Translations under genes and position numbers: made by a program
The notes under the pieces: generated by a model
Database searches by the model: none
Seen by the model: only the letters and a program-made list of their open reading frames with translations
Told to the model about the DNA's origin: nothing
NCBI GenBank assembly: GCA_937951615.1
Contig: CALFBH010000042.1
Location: 1 to 64,000, forward strand
Direction: 5' to 3'
Length of the DNA stretch: 64,000 nt
Source of the DNA: an uncultured Saprospiraceae bacterium
Lineage (GTDB): Bacteria > Bacteroidota > Bacteroidia > Chitinophagales > Saprospiraceae
Part shown: one piece after another, positions 18,532 to 27,867 of the stretch
Layout of the letters: every line of letters starts with the position of its first letter
How positions within the stretch are numbered: position 1 is the stretch's first letter

Positions 18532-19182
18532 ATGAAAAAAATAATCATAGCAGGGGCAAGTGGCATGGTCGGAGGCATTATCCTTAGGGAAAGTCTTCAA
18601 TCCGCAGACGTAGAACAAGTAAGGGTAATTGTCAGACGGACACAGGGCATCAGTCATCCAAAATTAGTAGAAGTCATTCACAAAGATTTTCTCGATTTTT
18701 CAGGTATTAAGGAACATTTTGAAGGACAAGATATTGCGCACTTCTGCATTGGCGTATATACTGGTGCTGTGCCCGATGCACAATTCAAAACCATCACCGT
18801 CGATTTCGCACGATCCTTTGCCGATGCTGTAAAAAATGGGAGTCCAAATGCGACTTTCTGTTTTCTAAGCGGTGCCGGTGCCGACCTGAAAGAGAAGAGC
18901 CGGATTTCTTTTGCGAAATATAAAGGCATGGCTGAAAATCATCTTAGCTCACTAGACTTTCAGGGCTTGAACATCTTTCGTCCGGCTTATATTTATCCCG
19001 TAGAAAAACGGGAAGAACCCAATTTCTCTTACAGGCTATATCGCAGACTTTATCCAATAATGAAAGCCATTTATCCATCAAGTGCGATTACATCTGAACG
19101 GCTCGGGAAAGCCATGTTTACAGCCGGAATGAATGCTGAAAATTATGGTGTTTTGGAAAATACAGACATTAAAAAGCTGTAG
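18532..19182 (+). CDS. NAD(P)-binding atypical short-chain dehydrogenase family protein
   Basis: 216 residues. The N-terminus K-K-I-I-I-A-G-A-S-G-M-V-G (residues 2-14) is a Rossmann GxxGxxG nucleotide-binding motif. The small size, C-F-L-S-G-A-G-A-D near residue 105, the K-Y-K-G-M-A-E segment, and R-P-A-Y-I-Y-P near 145 place it with atypical SDR proteins of the NmrA/HTATIP2/YbjT type, which bind NAD(P)H and often lack known activity. A Y-x3-K catalytic pair may be replaced by the K-x-K region, so enzymatic activity is unsure. It stands alone between a terminator and a convergent sigma factor gene. Confidence 0.8.
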   Translation: MKKIIIAGASGMVGGIILRESLQSADVEQVRVIVRRTQGISHPKLVEVIHKDFLDFSGIKEHFEGQDIAHFCIGVYTGAVPDAQFKTITVDFARSFADAVKNGSPNATFCFLSGAGADLKEKSRISFAKYKGMAENHLSSLDFQGLNIFRPAYIYPVEKREEPNFSYRLYRRLYPIMKAIYPSSAITSERLGKAMFTAGMNAENYGVLENTDIKKL

Positions 19183-19210
19183 CAATTTAGGAATGAGGCT
19201 AAAAATAAAA

Positions 19211-19272
19211 AACCTCCCAGCGGGGAAGCTGGAAGGTTCGTTCTATATTGTTTTCGGCGTATTCTCCGAAAA
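19211..19272. terminator. Two hairpins between convergent genes
   Basis: AACCTCCCAGC/GCTGGAAGGTT (19211-19221, 19228-19238, one mismatch) and TTTTCGG/CCGAAAA (19251-19257, 19266-19272) lie between the plus gene ending at 19182 and the minus gene ending at 19327. A further imperfect GACCTGATAGATTT/AAATCTGTTAGGTC pair follows at 19281-19312. They probably end both transcripts. Confidence 0.55.
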
Positions 19273-19326
19273 GATGGAATGACCTGATAGATTTAAAAAA
19301 TCTGTTAGGTCTTAATTGGTGTCAAA

Positions 19327-19911
19327 TTAATGAAAAGTCATATTACTCTCAGCCAACATTTTTCTCATATTAATGAGCGCGTAACGCATTCTGCCTAAAG
19401 CAGTATTAATGCTCACACGAGTCAGCTCTGCAATTTCTTTGAAACTCAACTCCGCATAATGGCGCAAAACCACAACTTCTCGCTGTTCAGGAGGAAGTTG
19501 ATCTACCAATTGACGGATAGAAGAGTGTTTTTGTCCGCGAATCATTTCACCTTCCGCATTGCGTTCGGGTGATTCCAGCACATCGAAAATATCAAATTCT
19601 CCATTGCTGGTCGTTTTTATCGGTCTACGTTTGTTCCGACGAAAATGATCTACACACAAGTTGTATGAAATACGCAAAGCCCATTGCAGGAATTTGCCTT
19701 CATCATTATACTTGCCTTTGCGGATAGTATCAATAATTTTAATGAACGTGTCCTGAAAGATGTCATTAGCTGTGCTATCATCTTTCACAAACATGTAAAT
19801 TGAAGTATAAATTTTACTCTGATGGCGAGCCAGGAGTACTTCAAAAGATTTTTCATTGCCATCCAGATAATTCCGGATTAATTGTCGATCGTTAAGGGAT
19901 GTAACTTGCAT
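19327..19911 (-). CDS. ECF-type RNA polymerase sigma factor
   Basis: 194 residues. Region 2 (about 18-90) has D-I-F-Q-D-T-F-I-K-I and A-L-R-I-S-Y-N-L-C-V-D-H-F-R-R-N-K-R-R, typical of the -10-recognising helix. Region 4 (about 130-182) has L-P-P-E-Q-R-E-V-V-V-L-R-H-Y-A-E-L-S-F-K-E-I-A, a helix-turn-helix. There is no adjacent anti-sigma factor gene, which makes it a general ECF of the kind common in Bacteroidota with unknown targets. It is divergent from uvrA across a 450-bp gap. Confidence 0.92.
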   Translation of the reverse strand: MQVTSLNDRQLIRNYLDGNEKSFEVLLARHQSKIYTSIYMFVKDDSTANDIFQDTFIKIIDTIRKGKYNDEGKFLQWALRISYNLCVDHFRRNKRRPIKTTSNGEFDIFDVLESPERNAEGEMIRGQKHSSIRQLVDQLPPEQREVVVLRHYAELSFKEIAELTRVSINTALGRMRYALINMRKMLAESNMTFH

Positions 19912-20364
19912 AGTTCTACAGATTTACTTTGTAACTTTACGGGAAATAACCAACACCAAGACAGCTTGTCCTGAAAGAACGTTATCAAAATATGTTGGAA
20001 TGTAAAAGTGTAGAATTTTTATCCTTATACGAATCTATTTTAATTGAACAATAAAAAAGTCTGTTTACAGTATTAATATACCAAATATCATACCGAAGTA
20101 ACCCTTTTGTCGGAATTTTAAGCCATTTTATCGAAAAAATTGACTTTCGACCGATTTGAGTCGGTTTTGGAGCATTTTAAAAGAGAACAAAAGCGAGCCG
20201 AATTGAGTTTCATTCATGCGGCAAAGCTGCTAATCAGCAACTAAACGAGCAAACGCTGTTTTCGACTTGATTAATTGATTAACTCAAATAACCTTTGAAT
20301 TTGCATTTGATGTTTGAATTTGTATTTCAAACGCAAATAACGCAACAATATTGCAAGAAACCAG
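19912..20364. other. Intergenic region between divergent sigma factor and uvrA
   Basis: About 450 bp, AT-rich, with no supportable gene. Before uvrA there is a low-complexity run of TTTGAATTTG-like words (20296-20338). I see no exact TAnnTTTG box on either strand here. Confidence 0.6.
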
Positions 20365-23151
20365 ATGAAAAATGAAATTTCCATTCAGGGCGCAAGAGCC
20401 AACAACCTCAAAAACATCAGTGTCAGCCTGCCGCGCAATCAACTCATCACCATTACTGGTGTATCGGGTTCTGGCAAATCTTCGCTGACTATCGACACTT
20501 TATATGCTGAAGGACAACGCCGTTATGTCGAAAGCCTTTCTTCTTATGCCCGTCAGTTTTTGATGCGCATGAAAAAACCGGATGTCGATTTTATCAAAGG
20601 TATCTGCCCGGCAATTGCGATTGAACAAAAAGTCAGTACTCGCAATGCCCGCTCGACTGTCGGTTCTTTAACCGAAATCTATGATTACCTGCGTTTATTG
20701 TATGCCCGTATTGGCAAAACCTACTCACCCGTTTCCGGGGATATCGTCAGAAAACATGAAGTTACTGATGTTGTAGATTTTATCTTCTCTTTTAAAGACA
20801 ATACTAAAGTACGACTTTTTGCCCCAATAAAACCTCATCCTGACCGCACCTTTAACGAGACTTTAACCCTTTTGTTACAAAAAGGTTATACTAGGATTTT
20901 ATTGGAAAAAGAACTTGCACAAATCGAAGATATCCTAAATGGAGAACGCAAAATTTCCAAAAAGATACAGGCTTCAAAACTTATATACGTTCTGATTGAC
21001 CGTTTCGTTGCCTCTAAGGACAAGGAAAACATGAAGAGGGTTGCAGATTCGGTACAAACTACTTTCGTAGAAAGTCGTGGCGAGTGCCTCGTGGACGTCA
21101 TGGAACACGAACAACAGACCTTCAATAACCGCTTCGAACTCGACGGTATCTTGTTTGAAGAACCTACGCCACATCTATTCAATTTCAATAATCCTTATGG
21201 TGCCTGCAAAAAATGTGAAGGCTATGGGAAAGCCATTGGTATCGACGAACATAAAGTAGTCCCCAATAAAAGCCTCTCCGTATATGAAGGTGCAGTTGCC
21301 TGTTGGAAAGGCGAAAAAAACGGACAATGGCGCGAAAAATTTGCCCGCGCAGCCATTCAGATTGATTTTCCGATTCATCGCGCTTATCGCGAATTGACCA
21401 AAGCAGAAATACAAGTGCTGTGGCGAGGCGACAAAAAAAATAAAATACAGGGCATTGATGCTTTTTTTGAAAAACTGCAAGCCAAGACCTATAAAATTCA
21501 AAACCGGGTGATGCTGGCTCGCTATCGCGGCAAAACAGATTGTCCCGTTTGCGAAGGAAAGCGACTACGAGTAGAGTCCACTTACGTGAAAATTGGCGGC
21601 AAGTCTATTACCGATTTGGTGGATATGCCGATTGTCGATTTACGTCAATTCTTCAATCAACTGGAATTATCGGAACACGATCAAACCATTGCCAAAAGGC
21701 TCATTCTAGAAGTCTCCAATCGACTTGGCTTCATGCACGATGTCGGACTGGCTTATCTAAGTATTGGCAGATTATCCGCTACACTAAGCGGCGGCGAAAC
21801 CCAGCGCATCAACCTGACCCGTACACTAGGCAGCAACCTCACCAGCTCGCTCTACATCCTCGACGAACCCAGCATCGGACTCCACCCACGCGATACGGGC
21901 AGGCTGGTCGATGTTCTCAAGTCGCTTAGAGATTTGGGCAATACAGTGGTCGTCGTTGAACACGAAGAAGAGGTCATCAAAAATTGCGATTATCTGGTCG
22001 ATATTGGTCCAGCAGCCGGTATTCATGGCGGCGAAGTTATTTTTGCTGGTCCCTATAAAAAAATCTACAAAGAAGCCAAAGATAGTCTGACCGCCGCTTA
22101 CATGAGTGGTCGCATGGAAATCCCATTGCCCAAAATTCGCCGAAAGGCAACTAACTTCCTCACGATAAAAGGCGCAAGACAACACAACTTGAAAGATTTT
22201 GATGTCCAATTTCCGCTCGGCACACTGACTGCTGTGTCTGGCGTATCTGGCTCTGGCAAAACGACTTTAGTCAAAAAAATACTCTATCCCGCCCTGAAAA
22301 TCCACCTTGAGCAAGTCACGCCCATCAAGCCCGGCGAACACGATACACTGGAAGGCGATCTCAGTCAGGTTACACAGGTAGAAATGGTGAATCAAAACCC
22401 TATCGGCAAATCATCACGCTCTAATCCAGTCACCTACGTCAAAGCCTACGACGGCATCCGCAAGCTCTTTGCCGACCAGCAGCTTTCCCGCATACGCGGC
22501 TTTTTGCCCAAGCATTTCTCCTTCAATGTAGAAGCGGGACGCTGCGAAGCCTGCAAAGGAGAAGGCGAGATTACGGTAGAAATGCAGTTCCTAGCCGATG
22601 TCAAGCTCGTCTGTGAAGACTGCAATGGACAACGTTTTCAACAGGACGTACTTGATGTACAATACAAAGGCAAAAGCATTGCCGATGTACTGGATCTCAG
22701 CATAGAAGAAGGGCTGGAATTTTTTGAAGGCAATAAAGACATCACCAGCAAGCTACGCCCTTTGTTTAATGTTGGTTTGGGTTATGTGAAGTTGGGGCAG
22801 TCGTCTAGTACCTTGAGTGGAGGCGAAGCTCAACGGGTCAAACTGGCTTCCTTCCTCGCCAAGGAACGCACGAGCGAACGCATCATCTTCATCTTCGATG
22901 AGCCGACAACTGGACTCCATTTTCACGATATTCAAAAACTCTTAGACGCACTGAATGCCCTAGTAGAAAAAGGACACACCGTCATCGTCGTCGAGCATAA
23001 TATGGAAATCATCAAGTCAGCCGACTGGGTGATCGACCTAGGACCAGAAGGCGGTAATCCGGGTGGCAATTTAGTTTTTGCAGGCACGCCGGAGGATTTA
23101 GCCAAATGCAAGGCTTCGCATACTGGGAAGTATTTGAAGGAGAAATTGTGA
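20365..23151 (+). CDS. uvrA: Excinuclease ABC subunit A
   Basis: 928 residues, close to the usual UvrA length (about 940). Two ABC ATPase modules are visible. The first Walker A is G-V-S-G-S-G-K-S-S near residue 36, with L-S-G-G-E-T-Q-R-I near 475. The second Walker A is G-V-S-G-S-G-K-T-T near 628, with L-S-G-G-E-A-Q-R-V near 815. Zinc-binding C-x2-C pairs occur in each half (Y-G-A-C-K-K-C-E-G, C-P-V-C-E-G, C-E-A-C-K-G-E-G, C-E-D-C-N-G). UvrA dimers scan DNA for bulky lesions and load UvrB in nucleotide excision repair, in the cytoplasm. The gene stands alone; its start follows a short run of TTTG-rich leader. Confidence 0.98.
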   Translation: MKNEISIQGARANNLKNISVSLPRNQLITITGVSGSGKSSLTIDTLYAEGQRRYVESLSSYARQFLMRMKKPDVDFIKGICPAIAIEQKVSTRNARSTVGSLTEIYDYLRLLYARIGKTYSPVSGDIVRKHEVTDVVDFIFSFKDNTKVRLFAPIKPHPDRTFNETLTLLLQKGYTRILLEKELAQIEDILNGERKISKKIQASKLIYVLIDRFVASKDKENMKRVADSVQTTFVESRGECLVDVMEHEQQTFNNRFELDGILFEEPTPHLFNFNNPYGACKKCEGYGKAIGIDEHKVVPNKSLSVYEGAVACWKGEKNGQWREKFARAAIQIDFPIHRAYRELTKAEIQVLWRGDKKNKIQGIDAFFEKLQAKTYKIQNRVMLARYRGKTDCPVCEGKRLRVESTYVKIGGKSITDLVDMPIVDLRQFFNQLELSEHDQTIAKRLILEVSNRLGFMHDVGLAYLSIGRLSATLSGGETQRINLTRTLGSNLTSSLYILDEPSIGLHPRDTGRLVDVLKSLRDLGNTVVVVEHEEEVIKNCDYLVDIGPAAGIHGGEVIFAGPYKKIYKEAKDSLTAAYMSGRMEIPLPKIRRKATNFLTIKGARQHNLKDFDVQFPLGTLTAVSGVSGSGKTTLVKKILYPALKIHLEQVTPIKPGEHDTLEGDLSQVTQVEMVNQNPIGKSSRSNPVTYVKAYDGIRKLFADQQLSRIRGFLPKHFSFNVEAGRCEACKGEGEITVEMQFLADVKLVCEDCNGQRFQQDVLDVQYKGKSIADVLDLSIEEGLEFFEGNKDITSKLRPLFNVGLGYVKLGQSSSTLSGGEAQRVKLASFLAKERTSERIIFIFDEPTTGLHFHDIQKLLDALNALVEKGHTVIVVEHNMEIIKSADWVIDLGPEGGNPGGNLVFAGTPEDLAKCKASHTGKYLKEKL

Positions 23152-23189
23152 CGCAGGCATCCTGCCTCTACAGCCCTATATGTCCTGTA

Positions 23190-23351
23190 ACAAATTGCAC
23201 AAATGCCCATAAATAAATTATCGGCTACCAAATCGACCGTCACTATCTTGAATAGCATTTCAACTTGGACAGCTTTACAAAGTGTCGTAGACACGGTTTA
23301 TCTGGTAGCCAATGGTTTTAACCATGGGCGAATGGAAATTGTGCAAATTGT
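23190..23351. repeat. Imperfect inverted-repeat element (~160 bp)
   Basis: The left side carries CAAATTGCACAAATGCCCAT and GGCTACCA (23191-23230). The right side carries the inverted TGGTAGCC, ATGGGCG and AATTGTGCAAATTGT (23303-23351). An internal palindrome ATGGTTTTAACCAT lies at 23312-23325. It fills the gap between uvrA and the EamA gene and has no protein I trust. Confidence 0.5.
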
Positions 23352-23400
23352 AATATACGCATCAGCCCTATATCCCATTTGTCCCTATAGCTAAAAAGCC

Positions 23401-24303
23401 ATGAAGAACAAAACAAAAATAAACCCAGCTGTTTTTCTGCTTTTAGGGGCAGCCACTTTCTGGGGCTTAAATTTCCATGAAGCAAAAATTATGCTGAAGT
23501 ATGTTCACTTCATGGAAGCGGGTTTTTGGCGATATATATTTGGGGTCGGCTTTCTTTTTTTGCTTCAAATGCGTTCTGGGCTATGGCAGTCATTTCGGGA
23601 AGTCAGAAAAGTAGGGTGGACAGGGATATTATTAGTCGGCTTGGTGGGTGTTTTCGGGTTCAATGTATTCTTCTTTTGGGGGCTAAAATACACCTCTGCC
23701 CTGAATGCCGCCCTGATTATTGGACTTACGCCCGCCACGACGCTCTTAATGAGCAAGTGGCTCTTAAAAACCCCAATATACAGACGACAGAAAATAGGTA
23801 TGATCATCGCTTTTACAGGCGTCGTTTATCTACTTTCCAAAGGTCGTCCTGACCTCTTATTACAATTAAAATGGTCGGTCGGGGACTTATTGATTCTAGT
23901 TGCCAATCTTTTGTTTGCCGTGCAAAATGTCTGGATAAAAAAATACGCGCCGGCATATAATAACAACCTCTTTTTTACTTTGCTGACGGCTGCGCTTCCT
24001 TTACTGGGCTTCGCGCTCTTTATGCCTGTATTGGGTGGTTTCCATGCACCGCCCTTCGCGCAATACGATTTCTGGTTGTCTGCTATTGGGATGGGGATGC
24101 TGGGCACCTGTCTGGCTTACCTGTTTTGGAATAGAGGTGTCCAGCAGTTGGGCGCGGCTAATGCCGGGCTTTTTATCAATGCCGTGCCTTTGGCAGCCGC
24201 TATTTTTGCTGTCTTTTTCGGAGAACAACTGGAGCTTTATCATGCCTTTAGTGGCGGTTTGATTTTGTTGGGTTTGTTTTATGTGCAGCGCGCAACCGAC
24301 TAA
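23401..24303 (+). CDS. EamA/DMT-superfamily transporter
   Basis: 300 residues with about ten hydrophobic segments in two similar halves, the standard EamA (drug/metabolite transporter) duplication. The family signature N-x-x-x-x-K ... E-A-x-x-W-R-Y is visible near residues 22-44 (W-G-L-N-F-H-E-A-K and E-A-G-F-W-R-Y). A second-half glycine- and proline-rich segment near 225-265 (G-T-C-L-A-Y-L-F-W-N-R-G-V, then G-L-F-I-N-A-V-P-L) is also typical. Such inner-membrane proteins export or exchange small metabolites; the substrate is unknown. It is flanked on both sides by inverted-repeat elements (23190-23351 and 24324-24460). Confidence 0.88.
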   Translation: MKNKTKINPAVFLLLGAATFWGLNFHEAKIMLKYVHFMEAGFWRYIFGVGFLFLLQMRSGLWQSFREVRKVGWTGILLVGLVGVFGFNVFFFWGLKYTSALNAALIIGLTPATTLLMSKWLLKTPIYRRQKIGMIIAFTGVVYLLSKGRPDLLLQLKWSVGDLLILVANLLFAVQNVWIKKYAPAYNNNLFFTLLTAALPLLGFALFMPVLGGFHAPPFAQYDFWLSAIGMGMLGTCLAYLFWNRGVQQLGAANAGLFINAVPLAAAIFAVFFGEQLELYHAFSGGLILLGLFYVQRATD

Positions 24304-24323
24304 ACAGGTTGATCGGAAACACT

Positions 24324-24460
24324 GTACTGACGACTTTAGCCGTCAAGTGAAATAGGCTCACCCACCTGCTGTCGCAGTTCACTTCGTCATAAGTCCACTG
24401 GACTTATGGTTTTCTCGCAGAAAACTGCACTACGTTCATGACGGCTAAAGTCGTCGGTAC
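24324..24460. repeat. Nested-hairpin inverted-repeat element (137 bp)
   Basis: Outer arms GTACTGACGACTTTAGCCGTCA (given as positions 24324-24345) and its inverted copy at 24439-24460 match in 21 of 22 bases. Inside is a perfect 10-bp palindrome CATAAGTCCA-C-TGGACTTATG (24388-24408), and CGCAG/CTGCG-like pieces lie between. It has no coding capacity and the look of a MITE or REP-type element. Confidence 0.7.
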
Positions 24461-24497
24461 GGTATTACACATCAACATTTTTCGCAACTCATTCTTT

Positions 24498-24528
24498 TTT
24501 GCTTACCTTTAAGTGTATTTTAACTTTG
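24498..24528 (+). promoter_or_regulatory. Promoter of the nuclease gene
   Basis: TTTG (24498-24501), 19 bases, then TAACTTTG (24521-24528) is a full match to the Bacteroidota consensus TTTG-N19-TAnnTTTG. The predicted start near 24535 lies about 38 bp before the ATG at 24573. Confidence 0.65.
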
Positions 24529-24572
24529 AAAAGTAACTGCTTTTTGATCCTATTTGAATAAAACGCCAACTG

Positions 24573-26417
24573 ATGAAACTTGAACAAGTACTCAATTACA
24601 CCAACTCATTTGAGAAAAATGCCTTCCTGAAAATCATTGACAACGTCCTTTCTAGCAAACCCAAAAATTATAAAAATATTGAGAAGATATTGAACCAGAC
24701 TGATGGGCAATTAAAAAATGCGGATAGTAAAAGTATTGCTGATGTTCTGTCTTTAATGGATGAAGAATTTGCACTTGTAATCCAGAAAGAATTTACAAAC
24801 ACCGTCACTCAATTAGATATCATCACAGATATTCTTACTAGGGATGGCAATTCTATGATGAAACGGGAATGGTTAGCTCGTCTTTATGAAAAAGAGGTCA
24901 AAAAAATCAAATCGAAACTAAAGGAATTTAAAACGCTTATTGACGATGAAGATAGTGGCAATTCAAGGGTTCGAGACTATAGAATATATCGGGAATGCCT
25001 CCAAACAGCTTATACCAATGACCAAGAAAATAATCAGGAAAATAAGATTACAAAAGACGAACAATCTATACTAATCACATTGGCTAAACAATTGGATTTG
25101 TCTCAGGAAGAGGTCAAATTGATTAACTATATGATTGTCCCTTTAAAACCATTAGACATTGATGAAATCATCAAATACCTAACTAAAATTGGTGTCGTTT
25201 TCTATTCTCGAAAAAACCATCAGGTTTATGTGGCTGATGAGATAATTGAAATGTTGAGAAAGATAAGAGGTAGAGAAGTTGCTGATAAAACCTTCCGAAG
25301 AATTTTAAGAAACCTCAAAGACAGCCAGATAAATCTACTTGCACGAAAACACAATATTGACAGGAAACTCGATCGTTCCAATAAAATCAAGGAAATTATA
25401 AAAGAGGGTATCTCTCTGACAAGTGTTCTTACCAATGGCATATTTAAGGATGACGTAAAAAAATCTGAAAAAAGAACCTTTTTAAACGACCTTATTGAGG
25501 GGAAACTGAAAATAAGCGAAACTATAAGAGGGGCTTCATTTGAAGCTAAAATGGAAAACTTAATTCACTATCTAAAAAATAAAAACCAGGAAGATAAAGT
25601 CAGTATTTCAATCAATGGTTATGAAAAACTGATAACGGATTTGAGTAAAAGCGTGAGACGCTTGAATCGCTTATTAAAAGATGAATTTGAATTACAAGAA
25701 TCTGAGGTGCTGAATGCAAAATTTTTATTGAACTATAATATCAAGCCCATTGATGTTCTTTATCTAATCGAGAAAGACGAATTGAAAACCTTTTGTCAAA
25801 AACACGAAATCTCCATCAGAGGAAATGAGGTTCAAAATGTCTTGGAAAGATACAAAGATGCCGATGATTTACTATTGGACAATTATACCAATATTGCAAA
25901 TCGCGATTTAAACACCTTAAAGGAAAATGGCATTGATATAAAAGAGAGTGAGTTGGGAATTAAGTTTGAGGATGTCACAAAAGTAATATTCAAACAACTG
26001 GGTTTTGATGTTGATGATACCTTGAAAAAAGACATCAGTGACGCTAAAAACAAAGTTGATATTATCCTGAATTTGGGCGGAAATGATATCATCATAATTG
26101 AATGTAAGTCTATAAAAGAAAAAGGTTTTAACAAATACAGCTCTGTATCAAGGCAGGTGAAAGCATACATTGACATCTCCACTAAAAAAGGATATAAAAT
26201 AACAAAAACCTTTATTATAGCTCCAAATTTTTCTGATGATTTCGTTAAAGAATGTGGACTCGATTACGAACTTAATCTTTCCTTAATAACTGCAGCATCA
26301 CTCAAAAAAATTCTGGAAGAATTTGCAGAATCTCAACTGGATGTTTTTCCTTACAAACTACTATTAAGGGACGTTGTTGTAGATGAAGAAAGGGTGATTA
26401 AGGCAATAAAGAAATAA
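24573..26417 (+). CDS. Large protein with C-terminal PD-(D/E)XK (Mrr-like) nuclease domain
   Basis: 614 residues, soluble, Lys- and Glu-rich. The first ~450 residues are mostly helical and match nothing I recognise. Residues about 455-590 look like a restriction-endonuclease fold of the Mrr type: an opening G-I-K-F-E-D-V-T-K-V-I-F-K-Q-L-G-F-D-V, then the catalytic D496, and E510-C-K512 (V-D-I-I-L-N ... I-I-E-C-K-S), with a Q-V-K-A-Y helix after. Mrr-like domains cut DNA and are frequent in defence proteins. It has its own promoter and is convergent with an ATPase that also ends in a nuclease-like motif. No methyltransferase is nearby. DNA cleavage and a defensive role are inferred; the long N-terminal part may sense or bind the target. 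Confidence 0.7.
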   Translation: MKLEQVLNYTNSFEKNAFLKIIDNVLSSKPKNYKNIEKILNQTDGQLKNADSKSIADVLSLMDEEFALVIQKEFTNTVTQLDIITDILTRDGNSMMKREWLARLYEKEVKKIKSKLKEFKTLIDDEDSGNSRVRDYRIYRECLQTAYTNDQENNQENKITKDEQSILITLAKQLDLSQEEVKLINYMIVPLKPLDIDEIIKYLTKIGVVFYSRKNHQVYVADEIIEMLRKIRGREVADKTFRRILRNLKDSQINLLARKHNIDRKLDRSNKIKEIIKEGISLTSVLTNGIFKDDVKKSEKRTFLNDLIEGKLKISETIRGASFEAKMENLIHYLKNKNQEDKVSISINGYEKLITDLSKSVRRLNRLLKDEFELQESEVLNAKFLLNYNIKPIDVLYLIEKDELKTFCQKHEISIRGNEVQNVLERYKDADDLLLDNYTNIANRDLNTLKENGIDIKESELGIKFEDVTKVIFKQLGFDVDDTLKKDISDAKNKVDIILNLGGNDIIIIECKSIKEKGFNKYSSVSRQVKAYIDISTKKGYKITKTFIIAPNFSDDFVKECGLDYELNLSLITAASLKKILEEFAESQLDVFPYKLLLRDVVVDEERVIKAIKK

Positions 26418-26435
26418 ACTTAAGGACTGCTAAAT

Positions 26436-27857
26436 TCAAAACAAATCCCCCATCCCCACCACATTATCCACTAGTCCAATACTATGCTCATTCGGTAGCA
26501 GTCCGAAGGTGGTGATGAGGACGATAAAGACCTGTTTTTTAGTCTTAGAAGCTTGACGGAAAATGCGGCGTTTGCGGCGTAGCGTGTCGGCATCGACTTT
26601 GGTCAGGGCAAACTGGTCATTATAAAATTTCATTTCACAAAGCGAAATCACATTGTCCTGTCGGTCAATCAGCAGATCTATTTGTGTGCCTTCCTGTTTT
26701 GGAGTGGCTTTGGTGAAAAAGCTAAATTCCTGCGTATAAACTCCTGCAATACCGAGGGCAGTTTTGATTTTATCAATGTGTTGTAGGCAGATATTCTCGA
26801 AGGCATAGCCGCTCCAGGACTTCCACGACTGGGTCTGGCTCAATGCCTGCCAGTTGCCTGCTACATTCGCGGAAAGCGGCTGGATATATTTCAAATAAAA
26901 CAGGGAATAATTATCAATCAATCGAAAAAGTCTGTCTTTCTTCTTTTTGTATAAAGGCACATAAGAAGCGATAAAACCAGACTGTTCCAGTTCTTTGAGA
27001 ATCGTGGTCAATCCTCCTCCATCTTTCATTTTTGTAGCTGCGAGAATATCTGTACGACTGAGTCCAGTCCAACTTGACGCTAGTGCGCTGACGATGTTTT
27101 CATAACGTTCAGGATGCGTAAACAATGAGCTGTATAAATTTTCAAATTCCGTCCGTAGTAGTCCTTGCGGATGAAAGCAGATGTCGTTGATGTTTTGTAC
27201 GGCACTTCGCCCGCCTTCCACCTGGTCGAGATAATGAGGGATACCGCCCATCGTCATATAAAGTTGTATCAATTGATAATCATCAAAAGAAATATTTCTG
27301 GATTGAAAATAGGCTTTCGTTTCTGCAAGGGAAAAAGGCGGCAGAAGTATTTTTCGGGTAACGCGATTATGCAAGCCACCTTTATTATTGATGATTTTTT
27401 TAATCATCCAGGCAGTTGCCGAGCCGCATATTACGACAATGATATTACTCTTGGAAGCATAGCTGTTCCAGAAATAACTAAAGCCAGTCAGAAAGTCAGA
27501 TTTTGCCGTTGCCACCCAGGGTAGTTCGTCAATAAACACTACTTTTTTTCGCTTGACCTTCGGAAGAGCTTCTAAGTATTGCCTTAAAACATGAAAGGCT
27601 TCTAACCAGTCAGCGGGCGTCTTCGTCAGTGGTTTTGCTAATTGAGTGGCGTTTAGGCTGTAAGTGAAATTTTGTAGTTGTTGCTCTCTGCTTCCATCTT
27701 TCAGCCCTACCATTTCAAAATCTATCTGAGGTTCAAAAAAAGTCCTGATGAGATAGGTTTTCCCCACCCGCCTTCTACCAATAACGGCAATAAGTTCAGG
27801 CTTTTTCGAGACTAATGCCTTTTTAAAGGTGCTAATTTCTTTTGTTCTTCCTATCAT
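26436..27857 (-). CDS. ATPase of the ATPase_2/DUF234 family with nuclease-like C-terminus
   Basis: 473 residues from the ATG at 27857, chosen because it begins M-I-G-R-T-K-E-I, the usual family start; an upstream in-frame ATG would run through an operator-like palindrome and lie upstream of the predicted transcription start. Walker A is G-R-R-R-V-G-K-T (27-34) and Walker B V-V-F-I-D-E (106-111). A winged-helix-like region occurs at about 255-325. The C-terminus has D394, E408 and K410 (Q-I-D-L-L-I-D ... C-E-M-K-F), the PD-(D/E)XK pattern seen in DUF234-type proteins. These are AAA+ STAND-like ATPases of unknown role, common in archaea and Bacteroidota and often variable between strains. It ends 18 bp from the convergent nuclease gene. 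Confidence 0.85.
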   Translation of the reverse strand: MIGRTKEISTFKKALVSKKPELIAVIGRRRVGKTYLIRTFFEPQIDFEMVGLKDGSREQQLQNFTYSLNATQLAKPLTKTPADWLEAFHVLRQYLEALPKVKRKKVVFIDELPWVATAKSDFLTGFSYFWNSYASKSNIIVVICGSATAWMIKKIINNKGGLHNRVTRKILLPPFSLAETKAYFQSRNISFDDYQLIQLYMTMGGIPHYLDQVEGGRSAVQNINDICFHPQGLLRTEFENLYSSLFTHPERYENIVSALASSWTGLSRTDILAATKMKDGGGLTTILKELEQSGFIASYVPLYKKKKDRLFRLIDNYSLFYLKYIQPLSANVAGNWQALSQTQSWKSWSGYAFENICLQHIDKIKTALGIAGVYTQEFSFFTKATPKQEGTQIDLLIDRQDNVISLCEMKFYNDQFALTKVDADTLRRKRRIFRQASKTKKQVFIVLITTFGLLPNEHSIGLVDNVVGMGDLF

Positions 27858-27867
27858 TTTCAAGTAT

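Noticed and set aside
20886-21188. Minus-strand ORFs inside uvrA
   Set aside because: Antisense to a fully conserved gene and without any own signature.
23203-23394. Small plus-strand ORF in the gap between uvrA and the EamA gene
   Set aside because: It lies inside a fold-back element and its composition has no protein-like pattern.
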